Assembly: GCA_022701925.1 (NCBI GenBank)
Contig: JAKONM010000163.1
Span: 1-6,025 of the forward strand
DNA from: Microbacteriaceae bacterium
GTDB taxonomy: Bacteria; Actinomycetota; Actinomycetes; Actinomycetales; Microbacteriaceae
Direction of reading: 5' to 3'
DNA length: 6,025 nucleotides
Under the pieces are notes generated by a model, which saw only the letters and a program-made list of their open reading frames with translations, was not told the origin of the DNA and ran no database searches. This document shows positions 1 through 4,540 of the stretch, piece by piece (the stretch's first letter is position 1; every line of letters starts with the position of its first letter). Made by a program: the position numbers and the translations under genes.

Positions 1-35
1 TCGGCGCGCAGCGGGAGGTCGGCGAGCGCGGTCAC
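1..35 (-). CDS. hisC: N-terminal fragment, probable histidinol-phosphate aminotransferase (partial)
   Basis: Only the first 11 complete codons lie in the window; the gene runs off the left edge. Read on the minus strand from the GTG at 35, the peptide is MTALADLPLRA. This resembles the start of actinobacterial HisC proteins, which typically begin with a 'LxDLPLRxDLRG' stretch, as I recall the family. HisC is a PLP-dependent enzyme that converts imidazole-acetol phosphate to histidinol phosphate in histidine synthesis. An in-frame GTG at 41 is an alternative start. There is no clear Shine-Dalgarno site. A GAGAAT -10-like hexamer (43-48 on the plus strand) ends 7 nt before the GTG at 35, so a leaderless transcript is possible. 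The gap to the upstream LysM gene is 47 bp. The identity rests on about ten residues and is tentative; a gene such as nrdR is more usual at this spot in mycobacteria, but this peptide does not look like NrdR. Confidence 0.45.
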   Translation of the reverse strand, partial: MTALADLPLRA

Positions 36-82
36 GTGCACGATTCTCGCAGACGGCCCCCGGTCCGCTCCCGGCGGCCCGG

Positions 83-550
83 TCAGCCGGCGACGGGGAG
101 GCGGAGCACGCTGCCGGCGGCGACCTCCGGGCCGTGCAGCCCGTTCTCCCGCTGCAGCGCGGCGACCACCTCGCGGGGGTCGGCCGACGGCGCCAGGCGC
201 TCGGCGATGGACCACAGCGTGTCCCCGGAACCGACGACGACGCTGCGCGTCACCGGCTGCGCGGGCGCGGCCTGGGCGCTGCCGGTCCCCGCTACGGCGA
301 CCAGGGCGCCGGACAGGGCCATCAGGCCCGGCAGCACCACGAGCACGATGCGGCCCCGGCGCGTCAGGCGCAGGCGTCGCCGGGCGGGGACGGCCGCTCG
401 GGCCGGCACGGCGACGGCGACCGGCCTCGGTCGCGCCGCACCCGCCCGCACCACCGGGATCCGCTGCGCGCACGCCGCGCCGCCGCGCACCGCCGGACGC
501 CGCGCCGGCACGCCCTCGTACTGGATCCAGTCGTCCTGCACCGCGAACAT
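83..550 (-). CDS. LysM-domain membrane protein divergent from lexA (ChiZ/DivS-type position)
   Basis: The product is 155 aa. Residues 1-66 form a basic, Ala/Arg/Pro-rich, probably cytoplasmic tail. Residues about 67-88 are one hydrophobic membrane segment, and residues about 103-152 are a LysM domain (GDTLWSIAERL core, then NGL and a closing LRLP) that would bind peptidoglycan outside the membrane. LysM proteins divergent from lexA include Rv2719c/ChiZ of Mycobacterium tuberculosis and DivS of Corynebacterium glutamicum, which slow cell division after DNA damage; the same role here is inferred from position and architecture. The ATG at 550 is preferred because GGGAGG sits 8 nt upstream. An in-frame ATG at 580 lacks a ribosome site and falls inside the predicted promoter. 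Transcription probably comes from the promoter at 583-611, which carries LexA-box-like sequences. No catalytic domain is visible, so enzymatic activity should not be assumed. Confidence 0.85.
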   Translation of the reverse strand: MFAVQDDWIQYEGVPARRPAVRGGAACAQRIPVVRAGAARPRPVAVAVPARAAVPARRRLRLTRRGRIVLVVLPGLMALSGALVAVAGTGSAQAAPAQPVTRSVVVGSGDTLWSIAERLAPSADPREVVAALQRENGLHGPEVAAGSVLRLPVAG

Positions 551-558
551 CGTCCCCG

Positions 559-564
559 CCTCCC
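559..564 (-). promoter_or_regulatory. Shine-Dalgarno site of the LysM gene
   Basis: GGGAGG on the minus strand ends 8 nt before the ATG at 550. It decides the start in favour of 550 over the in-frame ATG at 580, which would add ten residues (MQVRGWEAGT) encoded across the ribosome site itself. Confidence 0.8.
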
Positions 565-579
565 AGCCCCTGACCTGCA

Positions 580-595
580 TCGAACATATCTTCGA
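580..595. promoter_or_regulatory. Probable LexA (SOS) box on the LysM promoter
   Basis: The 16-mer TCGAACATATCTTCGA is close to the actinobacterial SOS box TCGAAC-N4-GTTCGA. Both outer TCGAA/TTCGA arms are intact, and the only arm mismatch is C for the first G of GTTC. It covers the predicted -10 element of the LysM gene, where a bound LexA would block RNA polymerase. Binding is inferred; the arm mismatch could make it a weak site. Confidence 0.6.
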
Positions 596-611
596 ACGGG
601 ATCTGCGGCAA
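583..611 (-). promoter_or_regulatory. Predicted sigma-70-type promoter of the LysM gene
   Basis: On the minus strand, TTGCCG (606-611 in plus coordinates) is followed after exactly 17 bp by TATGTT (583-588). Each hexamer matches the consensus at four of six bases, which stands out in such GC-rich DNA. The transcript would begin near 575, giving a leader of about 25 nt with the GGGAGG ribosome site in it. SOS-box-like sequences overlap both hexamers. Confidence 0.55.
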
Positions 612-623
612 GCACATCTTCGA
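608..623. promoter_or_regulatory. Degenerate LexA-box-like sequence
   Basis: GCAAGCACATCTTCGA matches the SOS pattern TCGAACACATGTTCGA at 12 of 16 positions. The right arm is good apart from C for G and the left arm is poor. It overlaps the -35 of the LysM promoter and partly repeats the neighbouring site (CATATCTTCGAACGGG at 585-600 against CACATCTTCGAGCCGGG at 613-629). It may be an auxiliary site, a decayed copy, or chance. Confidence 0.3.
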
Positions 624-651
624 GCCGGGGTCGGACAGCCGCCCGATGCCG

Positions 652-667
652 TCGAACACGTGTTTGC
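652..667. promoter_or_regulatory. LexA (SOS) box of lexA
   Basis: TCGAACACGTGTTTGC closely fits the actinobacterial SOS box (CGAAC-N4-GTTYG), with a complete left arm and a GTTTG right arm. It overlaps the -35 hexamer of the lexA promoter by four bases, the classical arrangement for LexA autorepression. It is the strongest LexA site in the window. Confidence 0.85.
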
Positions 668-692
668 ACGGTTCGCCGCCGTCGAATACCAT
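664..692 (+). promoter_or_regulatory. Predicted sigma-70-type promoter of lexA
   Basis: TTGCAC (664-669) and TACCAT (687-692) are separated by 17 bp, the best spacing for a housekeeping sigma factor. Transcription would start near 699, leaving a leader of about 44 nt before the TTG start. The SOS box at 652-667 overlaps the -35 element. An inverted repeat, TCGAAT (682-687) and ATTCGA (700-705), flanks the -10 and start point. Confidence 0.6.
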
Positions 693-731
693 CGGTGTCA
701 TTCGACCCGCGCGCCCGCGCCCGAGGGGCAT

Positions 732-736
732 GGAGG
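732..736 (+). promoter_or_regulatory. Shine-Dalgarno site that fixes the lexA TTG start
   Basis: GGAGG lies 6 nt before the TTG at 743. The open frame continues far upstream, so this site, together with the promoter and the SOS box, is what identifies the true start. Confidence 0.8.
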
Positions 737-742
737 TACGTC

Positions 743-1414
743 TTGTCCGATCAGCAGACCGCAGCCGAGGGCGGCACCCGCCGTCGCACGTCGCTGTCCC
801 CGAAGCAGCACGCGATCCTCGAAGCGATCCAGCGGTCCGTGGCCACCCGGGGCTACCCGCCGAGCATGCGCGAGATCGGCGATGCCGTCGGGCTGGCCTC
901 CCTGTCCAGCGTCACCCACCAGCTGAAGCAGCTGGAGCTCTCCGGCTACCTGCGCCGCGACCCGAAGCGCCCGCGCGCGCTCGAGGTGATCATCGCCGTG
1001 CCGAACGCCGAGCCCGAGGTGCAGTCGGCGCCGATGGGCGACGCGGCCATGGTCCCGCTGGTGGGCCGCATCGCCGCGGGCATCCCGATCACCGCCGAGC
1101 AGCAGATCGACGAGGTCTTCCCGCTGCCCCGCCAGCTGGTCGGCAAGGGCGACCTGTTCATGCTCAAGGTCGTCGGCGAGTCGATGATCGACGCCGCGAT
1201 CATGGACGGCGACTGGGTGGTCGTGCGCGCCCAGCAGACCGCCGAGAACGGCGACATCGTCGCAGCGATGCTCGACGGCGAGGCGACGGTGAAGGTCTTC
1301 CGCCAGCGCGACGGGCACACCTGGCTGCTGCCGCGCAACAGCGCCTTCGAGCCCATCGTCGGGGACGAGGCGACGGTGCTGGGCAAGGTGGTCGCGATCC
1401 TCCGCTCCATCTGA
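743..1414 (+). CDS. lexA: SOS-response repressor LexA
   Basis: LexA represses DNA-damage genes; RecA filaments trigger its self-cleavage. The product from the TTG at 743 is 223 aa, a normal family length. Residues about 18-80 are the winged helix-turn-helix DNA-binding domain, including the LexA-typical GYPPSMREIGDAVGL and SSVTHQLKQLE stretches. Residues about 104-220 are the S24 peptidase domain, with the scissile Ala112-Gly113 bond (VGRIAAG), catalytic Ser147 in GESM and catalytic Lys184 in ATVKVF. All key residues are present, so it should be fully functional. The TTG is chosen because GGAGG lies 6 nt upstream and the product then starts MSDQQ; the frame is open for another 609 bp upstream, but that part is antisense to the LysM gene. 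The operator at 652-667 indicates autorepression. Transcription ends at the hairpin 15 bp downstream. Confidence 0.97.
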   Translation: MSDQQTAAEGGTRRRTSLSPKQHAILEAIQRSVATRGYPPSMREIGDAVGLASLSSVTHQLKQLELSGYLRRDPKRPRALEVIIAVPNAEPEVQSAPMGDAAMVPLVGRIAAGIPITAEQQIDEVFPLPRQLVGKGDLFMLKVVGESMIDAAIMDGDWVVVRAQQTAENGDIVAAMLDGEATVKVFRQRDGHTWLLPRNSAFEPIVGDEATVLGKVVAILRSI

Positions 1415-1429
1415 CGCGAGGTCTCCTCG

Positions 1430-1477
1430 GGGGCTCCCCGCGGCCGACGGGTGCGCCCGTCAGCCGCGGGGAGCCCC
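1430..1477. terminator. Bidirectional hairpin terminator between lexA and alkA
   Basis: A perfect 15-bp inverted repeat (GGGGCTCCCCGCGGC at 1430-1444, GCCGCGGGGAGCCCC at 1463-1477) encloses, after one C-A mismatch, a further 6-bp stem (GACGGG 1446-1451, CCCGTC 1456-1461) with the tetraloop TGCG. The hairpin is symmetric, so it can act on both convergent transcripts. There is only TTCGT after it on the plus strand and no T-run on the minus strand, as is common in GC-rich actinobacteria. Its right half carries the final codons and the TGA of alkA. Confidence 0.85.
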
Positions 1478-2389
1478 TTCGTCCTCCGGCAGCCGGTTGA
1501 CCGCGTGCGGCAGCGTCGCCCAGAGGTACTGCACCGCGTGCGTGCGGTGGGGCGCCCAGCGCTCCGCGTGCCGGGCGAGGGCCCGCGGCCCGTCCGGCAG
1601 CCCCAGCGCGCGGGCGGCGGCGGCGACGCCGAGGTCGCCCTCCAGGAAGGCGTCCGCGTGCCCCAGCGCGCGCATCAGCACGGTGTCCGCCGTCCACGGA
1701 CCGACGCCCGGCAGCGCCAGCAGGGCGTCCCGCACGGCGGCGGGCGGCGCCGCGAGGTCGACGCCGCCGCTCGCCAGCGCCGCCGCCACGACCGCGAAGG
1801 TGCGCTTGCGCACCGCGGGCAGCCCCAGGCCCGCCGCCACCCGCTCGGCGTCGCCGTCGAGCGTCGCGGCGGTCGGGAAGCGGTGCGTCAGCCCGCCCGC
1901 CGGGTCGTCGACGGGCGCCCCGAAGGCCTGCACCAGGCGGGCCGCGTGGGTGCGCGCGGCCGCGGTCGACACCTGCTGCCCCAGCACCGCCCGCAGCACC
2001 ATCGCCTCGGGGTCGAGCGTCCCGGGGGCCCGGCGGCCCGGCGCCGCGGCCACCAGCGGGGCGAGCGCGGGGTCCGCGGACAGCGCGGCGGTCATCGCGG
2101 GCGCGTCCAGGTCCAGGTCGAAGGCGCGGCGCACCCGGGCGACGGCGGCCTCCTCGTCGGCCGGGTCCGCGAGGCGGAGGACGACCGGCAGGGCGTCGCC
2201 CTCCGGCAGCCCGACCTCCGCGATCGCCGCGCCGCCCCGCAGGGTGAAGGCCGCGCGGTAGCGGCCGTCCCGCCACTCTTCGGCGCCCGGCACCGCGGTC
2301 GCGGCCAGGTGCCCGAAGAGGTTGGAGGGGTCGAGCGGCGGCGTGAACGCCAGCCGCAGCTCGACCTGGTGCGCGGTCACGGTCGCCAC
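1460..2389 (-). CDS. alkA: DNA-3-methyladenine glycosylase II (AlkA family)
   Basis: This base-excision repair enzyme removes alkylated bases such as 3-methyladenine from DNA. The product is 309 aa. Residues about 1-100 fit the AlkA N-terminal beta-rich domain. The HhH-GPD glycosylase core spans about 125-295: a conserved VLRAVLGQQVS helix (131-141), the helix-hairpin-helix LPGVGPWTADTVLMRAL (226-242), and FLEGDLGV (248-255), whose Asp252 aligns with catalytic Asp238 of Escherichia coli AlkA. The late HAERWAPHRTHAVQYLW stretch is also typical. There is no fused Ada methyltransferase domain, unlike many actinobacterial relatives. The chosen start is GTG at 2389; no good ribosome site precedes it (GGGAGG is 22 nt away) and a hairpin covers it, so in-frame GTG codons at 2380 or 2365 are possible. 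It lies 60 bp downstream of hflX on the same strand and may be cotranscribed. No SOS box is visible upstream. The last codons are inside the terminator. Confidence 0.9.
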   Translation of the reverse strand: MATVTAHQVELRLAFTPPLDPSNLFGHLAATAVPGAEEWRDGRYRAAFTLRGGAAIAEVGLPEGDALPVVLRLADPADEEAAVARVRRAFDLDLDAPAMTAALSADPALAPLVAAAPGRRAPGTLDPEAMVLRAVLGQQVSTAAARTHAARLVQAFGAPVDDPAGGLTHRFPTAATLDGDAERVAAGLGLPAVRKRTFAVVAAALASGGVDLAAPPAAVRDALLALPGVGPWTADTVLMRALGHADAFLEGDLGVAAAARALGLPDGPRALARHAERWAPHRTHAVQYLWATLPHAVNRLPEDEGAPRG

Positions 2390-2409
2390 CGGTGCACGCG
2401 GAGCACCGG
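2389..2409 (-). repeat. Inverted repeat covering the alkA start codon
   Basis: A perfect 7-bp stem (CCGGTGC at 2389-2395, GCACCGG at 2403-2409) with a 7-nt loop is all GC except one pair. In the minus-strand RNA its 3' arm ends on the first base of the GTG at 2389. It could limit translation from that GTG or weakly stop transcripts leaving hflX. In DNA this rich in G and C such a stem may also arise by chance. Confidence 0.45.
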
Positions 2410-2449
2410 GGCCTCCCGGCCGCAGGCGGTCACCGCCGGACCCGCCCGC

Positions 2450-3871
2450 TCACACCAGGTAGGGCTCGAGGACGGCCCGCTCCTCGTCGCCGACGAGCGC
2501 CTGGATGCGCGCCCCGGTCTCCTCGTACACGGTCGCGAGCACCCGACCGCGCTCGTGCAGCATCGAGACCAGCCCGCCCTCGTCGAACGGGATCAGCACC
2601 GTCACCTCGTGCCGGGGCAGCGGCAGCCGCGCCCCGACCAGATCCTGCAGCCGCTCCACGCCCTCGCCGGTGCGCGCGGAGACGAACAGCGCCGTCGGCA
2701 CGAGCCCCCGCAGCACCATCCGGGTGGCCTCGTCGGCCAGGTCGGCCTTGTTGAACACGACCTGCTCGGGCACGTCCGCGGCGTCGACGTCCGCGATCAC
2801 CTGCCGCACCGTCGCCAGCTGCTGCGCCGGGTCGGGGTGCGACGCGTCGACGACGTGCAGGATCAGGTCGGCGTGCTCGACCTCCTCCAGCGTGGAGCGG
2901 AAGGCCTCCACCAGCTGGTGCGGCAGGTTGCGCACGAAGCCGACCGTGTCGACCAGCGTGTAGGGCCGCCCGTCGGGCGTCTCGGTCTTGCGCACCGTCG
3001 TGTCCAGGGTGGCGAACAGCGCGTTTTCCACCAGCGCGCCGGCCCGCGTGATGCGGTTCAGCAGGCTGGACTTGCCGGCGTTGGTGTAGCCCGCGATCGC
3101 GACGGAGGGGATGGCGTTGCGCACCCGGTTCTGCCGCTTCACGGCGCGAGCGGGCGCCATGTCCGCGATCTCGCGGCGCAGCTTCGCCATCCGGGTGTGG
3201 ATGCGCCGACGGTCCAGCTCGATCTTCGTCTCACCGGGGCCGCGGCTGCCCATGCCGGCGCCCGCGCCGCCCACCTGGCCGCCGGCCTGGCGGGACATGG
3301 AGTCGCCCCAGCCGCGCAGTCGCGGCAGCAGGTACTGCAGCTGCGCCAGCTCGACCTGCGCCTTGCCCTCGCGGCTCTTCGCGTGCTGGCTGAAGATGTC
3401 GAGGATCACCGCGGTGCGGTCGATCACCTTCACCTTCACGACGTCCTCCAGCGCGCGCCGCTGGCTGGGCGCCAGCTCGGTGTCGGCGATCACGGTGTCC
3501 GCGCCCGTCGACTGCACGATCAGGCGCAGCTCCTGCGCCTTGCCCGAGCCCAGGTAGGTGGAGGGGTCGGGGTGCGAGCGCCGCTGCAGCAGGCCGTCGA
3601 GCACCTGGGCGCCCGCCGTCTCGGCCAGCGCGGCCAGCTCGCGTAGGCTGGTCTCGGCGTCGACCTGGCTGCGCGACCAGACGCCGATCAGCACGACGCG
3701 CTCCAGGCGCAGCTGGCGGTACTCGACCTCGGTGACGTCCTCGAGCTCCGTGGAGAGCCCCTGGACGCGGCGGAGCGACTGGCGCTCCTCCAGGTCGAAC
3801 TGGTCGCCGTCGAAGTCCTCCGCCGTGTCGTCGGCGCGGATCAGGTCGGTGGTTCGGATGGTGTCGGTCAA
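2450..3871 (-). CDS. hflX: Ribosome-associated GTPase HflX
   Basis: HflX is a GTPase that binds the 50S subunit and splits stalled ribosomes under stress; in mycobacteria it has been linked to macrolide tolerance. From the TTG at 3871 the product is 473 aa. Residues about 55-185 are the N-terminal HflX domain, with the glycine-rich STYLGSGKAQEL segment. Residues about 195-250 form the linker helices with the family signature SRGPGETKIELDRRRI (209-224). The G domain follows: G1 GYTNAGKSS (261-269), the TT of switch I (291-292), G3 DTVGF (308-312), G4 NKAD (374-377) and G5 SAR (398-400). The TTG is preferred over an upstream in-frame GTG at 3919 because GGAGG lies 5 nt before it, and the longer form would overlap the divergent methyltransferase. 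A 48-residue acidic N-terminal extension precedes the conserved domain. It lies near dapF as in other actinobacteria. I see no clear promoter. Confidence 0.96.
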   Translation of the reverse strand: MTDTIRTTDLIRADDTAEDFDGDQFDLEERQSLRRVQGLSTELEDVTEVEYRQLRLERVVLIGVWSRSQVDAETSLRELAALAETAGAQVLDGLLQRRSHPDPSTYLGSGKAQELRLIVQSTGADTVIADTELAPSQRRALEDVVKVKVIDRTAVILDIFSQHAKSREGKAQVELAQLQYLLPRLRGWGDSMSRQAGGQVGGAGAGMGSRGPGETKIELDRRRIHTRMAKLRREIADMAPARAVKRQNRVRNAIPSVAIAGYTNAGKSSLLNRITRAGALVENALFATLDTTVRKTETPDGRPYTLVDTVGFVRNLPHQLVEAFRSTLEEVEHADLILHVVDASHPDPAQQLATVRQVIADVDAADVPEQVVFNKADLADEATRMVLRGLVPTALFVSARTGEGVERLQDLVGARLPLPRHEVTVLIPFDEGGLVSMLHERGRVLATVYEETGARIQALVGDEERAVLEPYLV

Positions 3872-3876
3872 GGGGA

Positions 3877-3881
3877 CCTCC
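3877..3881 (-). promoter_or_regulatory. Shine-Dalgarno site that fixes the hflX TTG start
   Basis: GGAGG on the minus strand lies 5 nt before the TTG at 3871. It sits in a small palindrome (GGGGA-CC-TCCCC, 3872-3883) and shortens hflX by 16 residues compared with the longest possible frame, removing its overlap with the divergent gene. Confidence 0.8.
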
Positions 3882-3886
3882 CCGAG

Positions 3887-4540
3887 GTGGTTCGATCGTG
3901 GGTCGTGGATGGGGAGCACTACTTCAGCGCGCAGCCCGCGAGCGAGATGCGGGAGCGCACGATCGGCGTCGTGCTCCAGGGCGAGCGGTTCGAGCTGACG
4001 ACCGCGTCAGGGGTCTTCAGCCCGGGCGGGCTCGACATCGGGACGGCCGCGCTGCTCGCGAACACGCCTCCTCCGGCGCAGGAGGGGGCGCTGCTGGACC
4101 TCGGCTGCGGCTGGGGTCCGATCGCGATCGCGTTGGCCAGGCGGTCTCCCGGTGCTCAGGTGTGGGCCGTGGATGTGAACGAGCGCGCCCTCGCACTCGT
4201 CGCCGCGAACGCCCGGATCGCCGGCGTGGAAGTCAGAGCTTCATCGCCCCAGGATATTCCCGCCGGGCTGACCTTCGCGACCATCTGGTCGAATCCCCCG
4301 ATCCGCATCGGCAAGCCCGCCCTGCACGCGCTGCTGGAGGCCTGGCTGCCCCGCCTGGCGCCCGGCGGGACGGCCTGGCTGGTCGTCGCCAAGCAGCTGG
4401 GCGGCGACTCGCTGCAGCGGTGGATCGGCGAGCGGTTCGCGGCCGAGGGCCTGACCGTCGCCCGCACGGCCACCGACCGCGGGTTCCGCGTGCTGCGGGT
4501 GGACCGGGTGCGCCCTCAGACCTCGACCACGCCGGAGTAG
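3887..4540 (+). CDS. RsmC/MTS-type class I SAM-dependent methyltransferase
   Basis: The product is 217 aa. Residues 9-60 (GEHYFSAQPAS, then LTTASGVFSPGGLDIGTAALL) are typical of the RsmC-like small-methyltransferase family. The Rossmann fold follows: motif I LDLGCGWGPIAIALA (70-84), an acidic motif II VWAVDVNERAL (92-102), and the catalytic NPPIR at 136-140, with GKPALHALLEAW after it. NPPY/NPPI motifs belong to methylases that act on exocyclic amino groups, and RsmC itself makes m2G in 16S rRNA; an rRNA guanine target is therefore likely but unproven. The protein corresponds to a single catalytic domain, about two thirds the length of two-domain E. coli RsmC. The start is uncertain: GTG 3887 has only a distant GGGG ribosome site, and GTG 3905 is an alternative giving MDGEHYFS. 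It diverges from hflX across 15 bp, and its tail overlaps dapF by 25 bp. Some codons (AGA, TCA, ATT near 4230-4255) are unusual for the window. Confidence 0.9.
   Translation: MVRSWVVDGEHYFSAQPASEMRERTIGVVLQGERFELTTASGVFSPGGLDIGTAALLANTPPPAQEGALLDLGCGWGPIAIALARRSPGAQVWAVDVNERALALVAANARIAGVEVRASSPQDIPAGLTFATIWSNPPIRIGKPALHALLEAWLPRLAPGGTAWLVVAKQLGGDSLQRWIGERFAAEGLTVARTATDRGFRVLRVDRVRPQTSTTPE

Noticed and set aside
551..580. A 10-residue extension of the LysM protein to the ATG at 580
   Set aside because: No ribosome site precedes it, and it would translate through the GGGAGG and start at the predicted promoter's SOS-like box.
134..742. The upstream extension of the lexA frame to an ATG at 134
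   Set aside because: It is antisense to the LysM gene and upstream of the lexA promoter and operator; the TTG at 743 has a proper ribosome site and gives a normal LexA length.
2425..2437. GGCGGT-C-ACCGCC palindrome between hflX and alkA as a terminator
   Set aside because: The stem is 6 bp with a 1-nt centre, so it cannot form a proper hairpin loop, and no T-run follows.
1451..3646. A 731-codon plus-strand open frame across alkA and hflX
   Set aside because: It is antisense to two well-recognised genes, low in complexity, and shows no domain; long shadow frames are expected at this GC content.
3872..3919. A 16-residue N-terminal extension of hflX to a GTG at 3919
   Set aside because: The GGAGG site 5 nt before the TTG at 3871 marks the start, and the extension would overlap the divergent methyltransferase.
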